DNA of 64,000 nucleotides from Paulinella micropora (GCA_009731375.1 BJOX01000180.1:630118-694117), one strand, 5' to 3'; shown: positions 24,443 through 39,555, counted from the stretch's first letter. Made by a program: numbers and translations. The notes: generated from the letters alone by a model not told the origin.

Positions 24443-24580
24443 ATCTATCTCCTACCCTGAGCATGCATGTATGCACATACACCGTATAATGTATATAGTG
24501 TACGTAATTAATGTATGTATGTATGTATGTATGTATGTACGTATGTGTGTATGTACGTAAGTACGTACGTACGTACAATG
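24060..24580. repeat. TCTA, TCCA and TATG microsatellites
   Basis: Two long (TCTA)n blocks separated by CCTACCCTGAGCA-type duplicates (24327 and 24452), then (TATG)n at 24512-24560. Confidence 0.95.
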
Positions 24581-24589
24581 ATGTCAGGC

Positions 24590-25405
<816 letters not shown>

Positions 25406-25706
25406 ACTGCGGCATGAGCAGCGTGGGCCATGGATTGGATGCTCAGTCTGGGCTAGCATACTCCAGCAAGTAAAGAGCTACGACTAGCACATGAGGATCG
25501 GCCCGAGAATCTTTAATTATTTTCGACAAAAATCGACGGGAATTCCAGGCGGAATTGGTTGCAAATTCTGAGAAGTGATCCCCGCGTGTAGCAACAATTA
25601 AGCTAGTACTAGTGAACTTAGCCCAGCGCTTCAAAAGCCTGCATGCTGTGAGGGAGGCAGGTGGGTGTGTGCGGGAGGCAAGGCCGCGGCACTCACATAA
25701 GGACAC

Positions 25707-25787
<81 letters not shown>

Positions 25788-25890
25788 AAATGTAATTCAT
25801 TTTTGTAAAATTTTCACAGAAAACACGGTCGAAAATTTGCTCAGAGAGAGAGAGAGAGAGACACACACACAGACAGATATATAGATAGGC

Positions 25891-25922
<32 letters not shown>

Positions 25923-26037
25923 GGATAGATAGATAGATAGATAGATAGATAGGCAAATAGACAGATAGACAGATAGACAGATGGATAGATAGATAGATGA
26001 GATGTCGCAAAGGAATGTAGTCCTTGCAAAGGAACGC

Positions 26038-26100
<63 letters not shown>

Positions 26101-26107
26101 CCGACAA

Positions 26108-26172
<65 letters not shown>

Positions 26173-26218
26173 ACTGACCGGGAGGCAAGGGCTGGATCGC
26201 GCGCCATCTACCTATCTA

Positions 26219-26293
<75 letters not shown>

Positions 26294-26294
26294 C

Positions 26295-26372
<78 letters not shown>

Positions 26373-26495
26373 TTGTCCATTTTTCTGTCAGAACGGGAGG
26401 CAAGGGCTGGATCGCGCGCCATCTACCTATCTACCTATCTACCTATCTACCTATCTTTCTATCTACCTATCTATCTATCTATCTATCTATCTATC

Positions 26496-26531
<36 letters not shown>

Positions 26532-26600
26532 CCTATCTATCTATCTATCTATCTAATTTTCCTGCCAGACCGGGACGCAAGGGCTGGATCGCGCGCCGCT
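25406..26600. repeat. TCTA/GATA arrays with small unique blocks
   Basis: A unique block at 25406-25705 contains a dispersed palindromic repeat near 25508. Then follow (TCTA)n, (GATA)n and (TCTA)n. GGCAAGGGCTGGATCGCGCG (or a near copy) recurs three times (about 26183, 26399, 26577) as a seam between arrays. The ~45-bp block at 25996-26041 (GAGATGTCGCAAAGGAATGT...) recurs at 28296-28341. Confidence 0.9.
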
Positions 26601-26614
26601 ACCTTGGCCAAGGT

Positions 26615-27215
26615 CTGATGTATGTATGTATGTATGTATGTATAAATATATAAATATAAATATAAATATAAATATAAATATAAATATAAATATAAATATA
26701 AATATAAATATAAATATAAATATAAATATAATATAAATATAATATAAATATAAATATAAATATAAATATAAATATAAATATAAATATAAATATAAATATA
26801 AATATAAATATAAATATAAATATAAATTTAAATATAAATTTAAATTTAAATATAAATTTAAATGTAAATGTAAATGTAAATACAAATGCAAATACAAATA
26901 CAAATACAAATACAAAAACAAATACACATACAATTACAAATATAAATATAAATATATAAATATAAATATATAAATATAAATATATAAATATAAATATAAA
27001 TATAAATATAAATATATAAATACAAATATAAATATAAGTGTAAATATAAATATGAATATAAATATGAATATAAATATAAATATAAATATAAATATAAATA
27101 TAAATATAAATATAAATGTAAATATAAATGTAAATATAAATTTAAATATAAATTTAAATTTAAATTTAAATTTAAGTTTCAATATAAATTTAAATATAAA
27201 TGTAAATATAAACCG
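26615..27215. repeat. ATAAAT hexanucleotide array
   Basis: About 600 bp of (ATAAAT)n with TTTAAA, GTAAAT and ACAAAT drift. Confidence 0.95.
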
Positions 27216-27301
27216 CTGCCTCGGCCAGAGTCTGACAGCCAGCCAGCATACACACGCACATAGATGGACAGGAAGATGGATATAGATAGATATATAGATA
27301 T

Positions 27302-27332
<31 letters not shown>

Positions 27333-28589
27333 TAGATAGGTAGACAAATAGATATACATACATACATACGTACATACATACAAACATAACATACATAACA
27401 TGCAAACATACATGTGAGCGGACCGTATTGTTGGCCTGCAGGGACTTTCAGAATTATGCATACATACATACATACATACATATTTCCATACATACATATT
27501 ACTTCGCAAAAATTTTCACCGAAATTAGAGAGATTCCGAACTAAAAAAAGTTGTTGGAACCGAAACCTAAATGTTTTTGCTGGGGTTTGCTCCCGCTACA
27601 ACCACCCACCTCATTTTCAACGCACAATGTTTTGCAAGTGTACACCATTTACCACATTTCCCTTTCCCCTCAACTAAAACACATGGGAAATGTACACCAT
27701 TTACCACATTTAATTTCCCTTTCCCCTCAAATAAAACACATGGGAAACGGTTGGGAAACAGTTTCACATCACCAATTTTTGTTTGTTGATTTGGGTTTGG
27801 GACCTTTGAGCCTGAGCCCACTTTTTTGCGAAAGGTTGGTGGCTAGTGAAGCCGGTCCACCAAATATTCTCGTGAAACATTCCTCCAAACATGGTGAGCT
27901 TTTGGTTTTAACAATTTTTTTTGTTTGGAATCTCTCTATTACGGTCCAAATTTTGGCGAATGCTAACATACATACATACGCATACATACATACGCATACA
28001 TACATACGCAGACATACATACGACATACATACACACGCATACATACATACGAATACATACATACGCGTACATACGTACGCAGAAATACAATATTACGCAT
28101 ATACATACGCATAGATATACATACAGCGCAGATTAGCATACGTATCATTCCTGACGACATTCAAGAAGGAAAATTTTCAAACTTTGAACCAATTCTTCTT
28201 TACCAACACACTGAACGAATTCTCTTTTTTCAAGACAGTGAGATATGGGATTGCCGAGCACATGGTCTGAAAGCTCTTGAGCTAGATAGTAGATAGATGA
28301 GATGTCGCAAAGGAATGTAGTCCTTGCAAAGGAACGCAGTTTCACATCAAACAATAATTTGTGTACTGTGCATGTGTCCGGGATGGGAATCACGGGTAGA
28401 CTGTGTTCTGGAAAAAGAAGAGGAGGAAGGACGTTGAAGAAAAAGGCAATCTAGGAATGGAGAGTGGGAGGATAAGGAAGAAGAGAAAGAAAAGGAAGCC
28501 GTTAGTCCAAGTGTTTTGAGCACCGTAAGCTTGCGCAAGCTACAATGATGACATTGTATGAGGCCTAAACCCCCGCAGGGACCTAGCCC

Positions 28590-28660
<71 letters not shown>

Positions 28661-28683
28661 CTGTAGGTAGGTAGATGAATAGG

Positions 28684-28731
<48 letters not shown>

Positions 28732-28800
28732 CAGACAGACAAACACGATGGCTTCAGCAATCCTATTGCACCTAAATTGATAAAAAAAACACTGAGGTAC
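27216..28800. other. Mixed GATA/ACAT tracts and unique non-coding sequence
   Basis: (GATA)n at 27283-27345, ACAT at 27355-27385, and unique sequence at 27490-27955 that includes a tandem pair of ~55 bp (GTACACCATTTACCACATTT...ACACATGGGAAA; 27638 and 27690). Then (ATACATACGC)n at 27967-28125 and (GATA)n at 28590-28740. No gene is supported. Confidence 0.7.
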
Positions 28801-28888
28801 TACTACTACTTACTACTTACTACTTACTACTTACTACTACTTCTACTACTACTTCTACTACTACTTCTACTACTACTAGTACTACTAG

Positions 28889-28941
<53 letters not shown>

Positions 28942-28964
28942 ACTACTTACTACTTACTACTACT

Positions 28965-29027
<63 letters not shown>

Positions 29028-29930
29028 AATTGCATGGCTTAGCCCCTTGATCTGGTCAGTATTATCATTATGAGGCGTGTTAGATATAGATATAGATATA
29101 GATATAGATATAGATATAGATATAGATATAGATATAGATATAGATATAGATAATAGATATATATATAGATATAGATATAGATATAGATATAGATATAGAT
29201 ATAGATATAGATATAGATATAGATATAGATATAGATATAGATGTAGATGTAGATGTAGATGGAGATGGAGATATAGATATAGATATAGATATAGATATAG
29301 ATATAGATATAGATATAGATATAGATATAGATATAGACATAAATATAGATATAGACATAGATATAGATATAGACATAGATATAGATATAGACATAGATAT
29401 AGATATAGATATAGATATAGATATAGATATAGATATAGATATAGATATAGATATATATAGATATAGATAAAGATGACTGTCTGAAACGACCATTCCCCAG
29501 CCTAGATATAGATATAGATATAGATATAGATATAGATATAGATATAGATATAGATATAGATATAGATGTAGATGTAGATGTAGATGTAGATGTAGATGTA
29601 GATATAGATATAGATATAGATATAGATATAGATATAGATATAGATATAGACATAGATATAGATATAGATATAGATATAGATATAGATATAGATATAGATA
29701 AAGATATAGATATAGATATAGATATAGATAAAGATGACTGTCTGAAACGACCATTCCCCAGCCTTGGCGATATAGATATAGATATAGATATAGATATAGA
29801 TATAGATATAGATATAGATATAGTATATAGATATAGATATAGATATAGATATAGATATAGATATAGATATAGATATAGATATAGATATAGATATAGGTGA
29901 CCGTCTGAAACGACCATCCCCCAGCCTTGG
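28798..29930. repeat. TAC and ATAGAT arrays with repeated seam
   Basis: (TAC)n at 28798-29024, then three (ATAGAT)n blocks separated by near copies of GACTGTCTGAAACGACCATT (29474, 29734, 29899), each continuing CCCCAGCCT. The repeated seam suggests a ~260-bp higher-order unit spread by unequal crossing-over. Confidence 0.92.
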
Positions 29931-30009
29931 CCTGCGGGGTACTCAACCTGTGCCAACACATACATACATACACGCATTCATACATACATACATACATACA
30001 TACATACAT

Positions 30010-30223
30010 GAGAAGTTCCTATTTCTTAAGTACAATCAACTATGACTTCAAGCGCTTCGATCTCAGTCAATATTTGCATCTACAATATATGTTATTGCTC
30101 ATTAAAAAGCTCTTGATGAGAGCTTTCAAACGAGCCACTACACAAGCCGCGAAGATCAGAATCGGCTGAGAACGAAGAGTTTGAAGTCATTGCTCATTGT
30201 GGTTAAGGACAAGGAACTTCTCA
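30010..30223 (+). mobile_element. MITE family A, copy 4, inserted in ACAT repeat
   Basis: Full-length copy bounded by GAGAAGTTCC and GGAACTTCTC, flanked on both sides by (CATA)n, showing insertion into a microsatellite. TIRs of about 45 bp: GAGAAGTTCCTATTTCTTAA at the left, GAGAAGTTCCTTGTCCTTAA as the reverse complement of the right. Confidence 0.85.
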
Positions 30224-30225
30224 TA

Positions 30226-32450
<2,225 letters not shown>

Positions 32451-32970
32451 AGAAATGTCGATAGGCCTGATAAAACAGGATGCCATTTTTGCATGGGTGG
32501 GATAATCTATTGCCTTTTGTCCCGGCCCATGTAGGAAAAAATGGCATTTGCATATCCACAACCACAACTTTCTTTGTTTGATTGTTTTTGCGGTCACTGG
32601 TGCCACCTGTGTTTTTGTGGTAGGCGGTGGCACCTGACCCTCACCCACAAGCGCGAGTTTTCCTGTTTTTTTTGATAAATACCAGCCATTCATTTATTAA
32701 AAAAAAAAACATACGATTGCACAAACGCTAATCTTGCCAGGCTTTCGATGATTCGTCGAAGTGCGCGCACCAGGGGTGTTGTCTGTGTCACGACCAGTCC
32801 GAGCAAGGCGCGGGCGGCCCTGCAAAGATTACTACTCGCTCAACAGCCAAGGCTGCCGCGCCCACGGCCCTGGCTGGAAAAGCGGTAAGGTTGTGGCACC
32901 ACCAGCTCCTGGTCGTACGCACCGATAAATAAACACTCAGCTGGACAGCGGCAGTGTAAATTCTGCAGAA
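32451..32970. other. Transition from repeat DNA to viral region, no gene
   Basis: Unique sequence whose base composition shifts from AT-rich to GC-rich near 32740. ORFs are short and lack domains. The left end of the viral element probably lies in or just after this stretch; no target duplication or terminal repeat could be paired because the right end is outside the window. Confidence 0.45.
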
Positions 32971-32974
32971 GTCT

Positions 32975-34258
32975 GGACCTTTCGTAGAAATCTCTCTCGT
33001 ATACTAGCTGAATTCTTACGAAAGGTACAGCCTGTCAGTTTTCCAGTGGAAAAGGGAAATGTGCAATTTCACGTGAAATCTCACAGTCTGGACCTTTTGT
33101 TAGAATCTAGGCTACTATACAGGCTGATTTCTAACAAAAGGTCCAGCATTCAGTTTTCCGGGGAAAAAAGATTTAAAAAAAGAGAGGAGGGAGGGGGGGG
33201 GAGGTCACCGCCTAACTGATCAGTGGCGGTCGTAACTTAGCCGTCTTGTGGTGGGTGCCCCGCTCCTCCCTCTTTTCTTTTCCTATTTTCCAGTGAAATC
33301 TCACAGTCTGGACCTTTTGATAGAATTTGGCTTGTATAGAGGCTGATTTCTAACAAAAGGTCCAGCATGGCAGTTTTCCCGTGGAAAAGGGAAATGTGCA
33401 ATTTCCCGTGAAATCTCACAGTCCGGACCTTTTGTTGGAATCTAGGCTACTATACATGCTGATTTCTAACAAAAGGTCAAGCCTTCAGTTTTCCCGGGGA
33501 AAAAAGTAGAAAAAAAAAAGAGAAAAAGGAGTGAGAGAGAGAGGGAAGGGGGGAGGGGGGGGGTCACCGCCTAACTGATCAGTGGCGATCGCAACTTAGC
33601 AGTCTTATGGTGGGTACCACTCCTCCCCTCCCTCTCTCTCCTCTCTCTTCCTTTTTTCCCCGTATCCCCGTGAAATCTCACAGTCTGGACCTTTTGATGG
33701 AAATCCTGCTACTATATGGCTGGATTCTGATCAAAAGGTCCGCCACTGAACCGTCTGGTGGTGGGTGCCACCCCTCTTCCTTTTTTTCCCCGTGTCCCCG
33801 GTAAATCTCACGGTCTGGACCTTTTGATGGAAATCCGGCTACTATAAGGGCTGGATTCTGATCAAAAGGTCCGCCACTGAACAGTCTGGTGGTGGGTGGC
33901 ACCCCCTCCTTTTTCCCCGGGAAATCTCATGGTCTGGACCTTTTGATGGAATTCCTGCTAGTATAGGGGCTAATTTCCATCAAAAGGTCCTCTATCCCGG
34001 GAATTCAGGTGGTGGGTGCCACTTTCCGGGAAAATGTCACGGTCTGGACCTTTTGATGGAAATCCGGGCTAGTACAGGGGCTGGATTTTGATCAAAAGGT
34101 CCGGGTCAAGGAAATTTGCCTGGTTCAGCGGCTGGTCGGGACCTTTTGATGGCAATCATGCTAGTATAGGGGCTGGATTTTGATCAAAAGGTCCGGAAGA
34201 TTCCGGACCTTTTGATGGAAATTAGGTTGTATGAGGCTGGATTTTGATCAAAATGTCC
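32975..34258. repeat. Array of ten 54-57-bp imperfect palindromes
   Basis: Each unit starts GGACCTTT(T/C)G and ends with its complement, CAAAAGGTCC or a close variant, around a CTACTATA or CTAGTATA centre. Units: 32975-33028, 33090-33144, 33310-33363, 33425-33478, 33687-33741, 33817-33872, 33936-33990, 34046-34102, 34139-34194 and 34205-34258. Most are preceded by a GAAATCTCACAGTCT-type element. Two longer spacers (about 33180-33265 and 33540-33620) repeat a G-run plus GTCACCGCCTAACTGATCAG. Arms are conserved while spacers vary. Candidate roles are replication origin, telomere-resolution site or transcription signal. Confidence 0.9.
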
Positions 34259-34408
34259 AGAAGGCAGGTTAAGGCTTTAGCAGTAGGGGGGGTTGGGAGG
34301 GCTGCGAGGGCGGAGAGGGTGGCGAGCGCCCCCCATTGGCGACCCTTGGTCCGGGGGAAAAGGGAGTCTACTATACTGGAAAAGTGATACATATATTTTT
34401 TTGCTTTT
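34259..34408. other. GC-rich spacer
   Basis: G-rich sequence followed by an AT-rich tract downstream of the stop of the 34409-34624 gene. No ORF. Confidence 0.5.
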
Positions 34409-34624
34409 TTATTGAATAATTACGAGTTGTTCGCGAACAAGTTGTTCTACTTTCGTGCGGAAAGCCGCAATGCGCTTGTTGTGAATTGCTGCGCGTTTGC
34501 GCAAGTGTGCGCGAGCCAGCGGCTCGTGCTGTGCCATGAGGCCTCCCAGCGATTCTGGCGTAATTCTTGCAATGACCTCGTTGTGGATGTAAGGAAATCT
34601 TAGTAGTTTGTCTATGTACTTCAT
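34409..34624 (-). CDS. Small basic protein, unknown
   Basis: 71 residues from the ATG at 34624; a GTG at 34642 is an unlikely alternative. It is arginine- and alanine-rich in the middle, predicted helical, with no cysteines or membrane segment. It follows the 34652-35213 gene on the same strand after 27 nt, so the two probably form a leftward unit ending at the palindrome array. I recognise no family. A DNA-binding or virion-core role would suit its charge but is not shown. Confidence 0.45.
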   Translation of the reverse strand: MKYIDKLLRFPYIHNEVIARITPESLGGLMAQHEPLARAHLRKRAAIHNKRIAAFRTKVEQLVREQLVIIQ

Positions 34625-34651
34625 TTCCCGTTGGTTTAACACGCGGGGCTC

Positions 34652-35213
34652 CTAGAAAAATAGGGTGCGTTTCATGCGGGGCATGGAGCTTTCGTCTGCC
34701 AGCCACGATCGACCGCGGTCGCCTAGGGCGATCCACTGGTCGGGATCTACGTCGTTGACAAAAGGGAGCGCGAGGTAGTCTTTGCAAATGCTGGCAATTT
34801 CGAGCGGCAGCAGTGTGGCCAGGAAACGCGCGGCGAGATAGCCCGCCGCGATTGCTCGGAGGGTCGCGTCGAATCCTACGCCCGACCAGCGGTAGTGACG
34901 ATCGATAACTTTGTCTAGGTCGGACCATTGTGCGCGGCTGCTCCGCTTCCAGACGCCAGACTCGCCCGCTGCTACCAGTTGCGCTGTCACCCGGTCGCAG
35001 TCTCCGGCGTAGCGTCCGTGCATGTCGATGACGGCGTACCTCGCGTCGTCCCGTCGGTCGGCGTACTGTAGCACCTCGAGTACTGTGATGTGCTCCGCNN
35101 NNNNNNNNAATGTGCTCCGCCGGTCCAGTCAGAGGCACGGCGAGCGCCATCTTGTCCACGCGGCGTCGCTTGGCCTGTCGAGTCTCCACGCAGTCACAGG
35201 GTCGTGCGAACAT
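34652..35213 (-). CDS. Unknown viral protein, interrupted by 10-N gap
   Basis: Starts at the ATG at 35213 with a basic patch (QAKRRRVDK), then meets Ns at 35099-35108. The bases on each side of the gap repeat GTGCTCCGC-type sequence. If that overlap is collapsed the frame continues unchanged to the stop at 34652, giving roughly 180 residues. The C-terminal part is a mixed alpha/beta, tryptophan-containing sequence with no motif I recognise. It is divergent from the polymerase gene. The longer ORF drawn over 34371-35414 changes frame at the gap and is not real. Confidence 0.5.
35099..35108. other. 10-N assembly gap
   Basis: ATGTGCTCCGC occurs on both sides of the Ns, indicating two contig ends that overlap. 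Confidence 0.85.
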
Positions 35214-35250
35214 GTCCTTCGTCGGTTGTTGGATTATGAGGCTGGACTGA

Positions 35251-35440
35251 CAGTCCGTTACTTTTTGGCACGTGTGTCTAGGCACGCGCCCTTTCCCGGC
35301 CGGGCCCCAATACAGTGATATGGCTGAAATATTGTGATACGGACAGAAAAGGCAGTGATATGGGACCAAAAGGCAGTGATTCGCTAACGAAAATTCCAGA
35401 GAACCGTTTCGCACTAACCTCTGAAAAAAGTAACGGACTG
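35251..35440. repeat. Inverted repeat with 16-bp arms in a divergent intergenic region
   Basis: CAGTCCGTTACTTTTT at 35251-35266 and its exact complement at 35425-35440 bracket 158 bp. Between them, variants of GGCAGTGATATGG recur (about 35312, 35350, 35373). It lies between the leftward 34652-35213 gene and the rightward polymerase gene, so it may hold both promoters or be a small inserted element. Confidence 0.75.
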
Positions 35441-35456
35441 CCTTGACCAGCTCATT

Positions 35457-35482
35457 CTTCTCGAGTCAATAAACTCGAGAAG
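35457..35482 (+). terminator. Perfect 10-bp hairpin with AATAAA in loop
   Basis: CTTCTCGAGT at 35457-35466 and ACTCGAGAAG at 35473-35482 flank a six-base loop. AATAAA (35469-35474) spans the loop. Hairpins mark transcript ends in some giant viruses. No plus-strand gene ends just upstream, so it could instead be a binding site. Confidence 0.45.
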
Positions 35483-35610
35483 TGGTCTGCAGCCGGAACG
35501 AGACTATTGCCAATTTTTCCACTTGTCGGAATTTACTTGAAATTTTGCGCGAAATTGTTTGGCTGCCCAAATTTTTATTGGATGTCCTGTATGGTAGGTA
35601 CAATCGTGTC

Positions 35611-38600
35611 ATGCCGTCTCTGTACGAGACAGGGGACCAAGCCAAGCTCGCGCAGTTGGTGGAGAACAAGCGCCTTAACCCGCTCTACAAGCAGTTCCTG
35701 CTGGCTCTGCACGCGGCCTGCAACAGCGATGGCGGCATGAAGGTGAGCTACAACTACGGGAGTGGCCGCAAAAGCGGCAGGCTCTACGCAGACCGCGGCT
35801 ACCAGAACGCGCCCAAGGCCCTGCGCAGGCTCTGTCTTGAAGACTGGCACTGGGCGTTCGACATCAAAAACAGTGTGCCCTACTTCATTTGGTTCTTGGT
35901 TCGCGAGGTGCCGCGCGCTCGTGAACTCCTTGGCAACAAGGTCTCTCCCTTGCAAGAGTACGTCGAACGGCGGGAAGAAGTGCTAGGGCGCGTGCAAGAG
36001 GAGCTAGGCGTGGACAGAGAGGGCGCCAAGAACGCCATGCTCAAGATCACGCATGGTGGCAGCAAGTTCGAGGATTCTTCGTGCGCCAGCGACTACCCCA
36101 CCACTCTACCAGGCGGCGGTACGGGCCGCTGCCGAGTTTCTGGGCAAGTGGTACTACAAGAAGCTGTGGAAAGATTGCGAGAAGAAAGGTGACGCGGAGG
36201 AGACCTTGCCCGGCCGCTCGGCGACCCTCTACGACAAGCTCGGTCGGTTCGTGCACTACCTGGCAACTAGGTACGAGGCAGTGACTATGAGGACGGCCAT
36301 GCAATTCTTTTGGGACAAGGGCTGCGACATTTGCTGCCTGGTGCACGACGAAGTCATTGTTTCGGACCGAGCGGGCAAGCTGCCGGCGGACAAGGGCGAA
36401 GTGGTGCTCGAACTGAACGCCTACATCAGAGAAAACGCGGTCTACCCAGGAGTCGAGACGAGCAAGCCAGGCGTCAAGTTTATGAACGTGGCCGGCAAGC
36501 GTGTGGACGTCCGTGTCCCGGTGCCCCCGACAGACATCGGCTGGTCTGTGCAACAGATGATCGCTCAGCCCGGCGACCTGGAGTCAGTTCTATTGCCTCC
36601 CAGCAGCGCTGGCTGTACCAACACGCCTGTCTATGCGACAGTGGACGACATGGCCAAGACAGCAAGCGGGCGACCCGTTCTGCACCCCCTCTCTTTCGAG
36701 AAGCACAGCGTGCAATGCCTCAACGCCTGGACGGGGATGGGCAAGACCTACACTGCCTTCGAGTTCATCTACCGGCTGCGCCGGGAGAATCCTAACGCCA
36801 GGATCCTGTGGGTCACGGGGCGACGGGTACAGGCTACCAGCGGTGGCGGCGGACTGCTGCTCCAGTGCCATGCGTGGAAGGCAGCAGAACTGAAGCGGTT
36901 CTGCGAAGAGGAACTGGCGCAAAAACAGGCTGCCGAGAGCAATCTCGCGGTTTTGCAAGGCATCATCGATGATACAGTTGTGTACTACGCGAAAGATCAG
37001 GCCACCGGCTCCTACCACGACCTGTACGAATCGAAAATAGTCTTTTGCCAGGAGGAGTCGTTGTGGAAACTGCAAAGCAAGGAAAGGGGTGACGGCGGGC
37101 TGCCCTTCATTCAGCGATACTCACTCTGTGTGCTGGACGAGTTCATTCTGATCTGCGACCAGACAGTGAGCGAGAAGACCAACCGAGGCAACCTGCGTAC
37201 CAACAACACTGTTCTGCTGGACGTGTGTGAACGAACGGAGCGCCTTCTGATTATGGACAAGGACCTGACGGAATGCAGCAGGTTGTACGACTTCTTGTTT
37301 TGTAGCAAGGAAGAAGGGATCGCCTTCAAGCGCGCAAAGTGCGACACGCTGGAGCAGGCGCAGGCGCAGGTCGAGTTTCACCATTACTCCTACATTCTGC
37401 CCTCGCTGGAACGCAGGCTGAAGATCATGCCAGACTACGACACTTGGAAAGCAATTCTGGCGGAAAGCCTCGCTGACAACTCGCAAGGTAGCTGGACCTG
37501 CTTCCGCTCACAGCGTACGCTGGAGGCTGCCTACGACGACATGGTCCGGCTCGGCCATACGTTTCCGCACCTCGTGGGCAGCCCAGATGCGCGCAGAGCC
37601 TACGACGAGCTGGTAGAGAAAGGCAAGGCTCTGCAGCACCATACGCCCGAGCTGGACGCCAATGCACTGTGCAGGCAGAACAGGCCGGCCGGCCCCGTGG
37701 CCGGCTGGACCGAGGAACAGAAGGCCAGGTACGCGCACGACAACAAGACCCGTAGCGAGTGGGCAGAAGGAGCGAGGGTGCGCATCATTGACGGCAGGAC
37801 GGCGGAGAGGACCAAACAGCGCATGCTAGCGAACATCGATGGCTGGCTGTGCTACAACGACGACTGCGAGTGCGTTGACAACCTGGACGAGAGACATGGC
37901 GAAGGCCGCGACACCCGTGGCATTTTCTCTAGTTCCGCTGCTATGGTGGCGGTTGACGTACAAACACCCTTCCAGCTCGTCATGCTCAACTGCGCGGATC
38001 GAGAACGCAAGGTAGCTGTTACTGGGCCTACCGGCCGGGGCCTGGCGCAGATGCTGCTGCGAGCGCGGAACCTGGCAGCACCAGCGACTATCTTGGCCTA
38101 TTTCGGCGACGGCGGGCTAGGCCCCGTGAGGTTCTTTGACGAGACATTTGCGCGAGCAGGGAAGGCCTGGCAGCACTGCCAACTGTTCAAGGCTATGCTT
38201 CGGAACTTTGCACAGAAACAAAATCAGATGATTAACGAGGCTGCCAAGAAGGGCAAAGTTTCGGACTGGGTTCTTGTAGACGGCGCGAGGCGGGTGGGCG
38301 AATTTACCGACAGCAGTGGCAGGGTGCACAGGTACGAAATCCCGACTTCTCTGCAGCTGCGCCTGATAGCCCGTGAGGTCGAGCACCAGAGAGATTTGGG
38401 CTACGGATGCTGGCGGAAGCTGTCCACTGACTTCATCGTAACGCTCGATGAAGCCAGACCGTTGGACGAGCGACTGCTAAAACTAGCCTCTGCGCGCGCG
38501 GGGAAAGAAGGATGGTACGAAAAAGAAGAACAAGAAGAAGGAGAAGAAGGGGAAGAAGAGAAGAAAAAGAAGGCACAGACAAAAGATGACGTGTTGCTGC

Positions 38601-39412
38601 GCCTGGTGCTGACCAAGTTGATTGACTGGAAAAGCAGCTCCGTTGAACGCGACGTGCTGTGGCGCGAGGAACAGATGGAGAAATTTAGAGGTATGCACTC
38701 TCTGGAGGAGACGCAGAAGCAGGTGGTGGGAGTGCTTGCCCGGTACCCTGGCTTCTTCGCTCACGCTGCCGAGCTCAACACTATTGAGTTAGTGCAGGCT
38801 TACCAGCGGATCAAGTCTGCTCTGCCCAAGCTCGACTCGCGGGCGGCCGCCCGGAGCGCGGTCAAGCTTACAGGGCCACAACAGATCCTCGCGACAAAGG
38901 AAGATACAGCCAAGCTGTACGAGGTTGCTAAAACCGTCAGCGAGGCGCTGGGCAAAAGCAACTTCAGCGAGCTGGATGCCAGTGCCTGTACCAAAAAGCC
39001 AGGAGAATGCGATCACGAGCAAGGCACGCACACAGAGATCCCGAACCAGCTGTTGCAAGAGAAGGACCCCGTATGGCGACGTGCCTGCAATGATTTGTTT
39101 TATTCACAAGCAGGGGTTAGGCCCGAGGACCAGACCGCACAGGCAAAACAACACAAGTCGCCACTAAACAGATTGCAATACGTGGTGAACAAGTTTGGCT
39201 TGTACCTGGCGAAAGACGACGACAAATCAAAGAGATCGACAGAGAAAGGCTCCAAGAAGCGGAAATCCGCTTTTGTGCTCCACAAGATGAGTGGCGGTAA
39301 AAAGAAGGGCCATGCAGCCGTGTGCTTTGCCGAGGAGTTCCATGACGGTCTGTGCCGAGATCACAGGCCGCTAAAGAAACAAAAGGTGACTCATGACGCG
39401 CCGGGACTGTGA
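35611..39412 (+). CDS. TVpol-type family-A-like DNA polymerase fused to UL9-like helicase (frameshifted)
   Basis: Replicates the viral genome. From the ATG at 35611 the polymerase part shows GRLYADRGYQN, motif A FDIKNSVP (about residues 83-90), a motif-B-like AKNAMLKITHGG (139-150) and motif C LVHDEVIVS (near 245), the family A signature as seen in the TVpol group of transpovirons and polinton-like viruses. The second part has Walker A AWTGMGKT (near 375), motif II LDEFILICDQ (near 509) and motif VI QMLLRARNL, as in herpesvirus UL9-like origin-binding helicases. The C-terminus is basic. Motif B and motif C lie in different frames: a one-base shift falls between about 36050 and 36110. Predicted length is about 1,266 residues. 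An upstream open stretch to 35482 lacks an ATG. Confidence 0.75.
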
Positions 39413-39456
39413 TACCGTTTCATTAAAGCTTTTTTTCTTCGAAAACGATAATAGTT

Positions 39457-39477
39457 AATAAAACCCCAAAAAAGGGG
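39457..39477 (+). terminator. AATAAA plus CCCC/GGGG hairpin after polymerase gene
   Basis: AATAAA (39457-39462) is followed directly by CCCC-AAAAAA-GGGG, about 45 nt beyond the polymerase-helicase stop. Confidence 0.4.
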
Positions 39478-39555
39478 CGCGCCTGACAGTAGCAATATCA
39501 GAGAATTGAACTTTCGACATCAAAGGTCTAACGTTTCTGGCTGATTAAGCTAGAC

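Noticed and set aside
34371-35414. 347-codon minus-strand ORF across the gap at 35099
   Set aside because: It changes to a non-coding frame after the Ns. The real gene continues in another frame once the repeated contig ends are collapsed.
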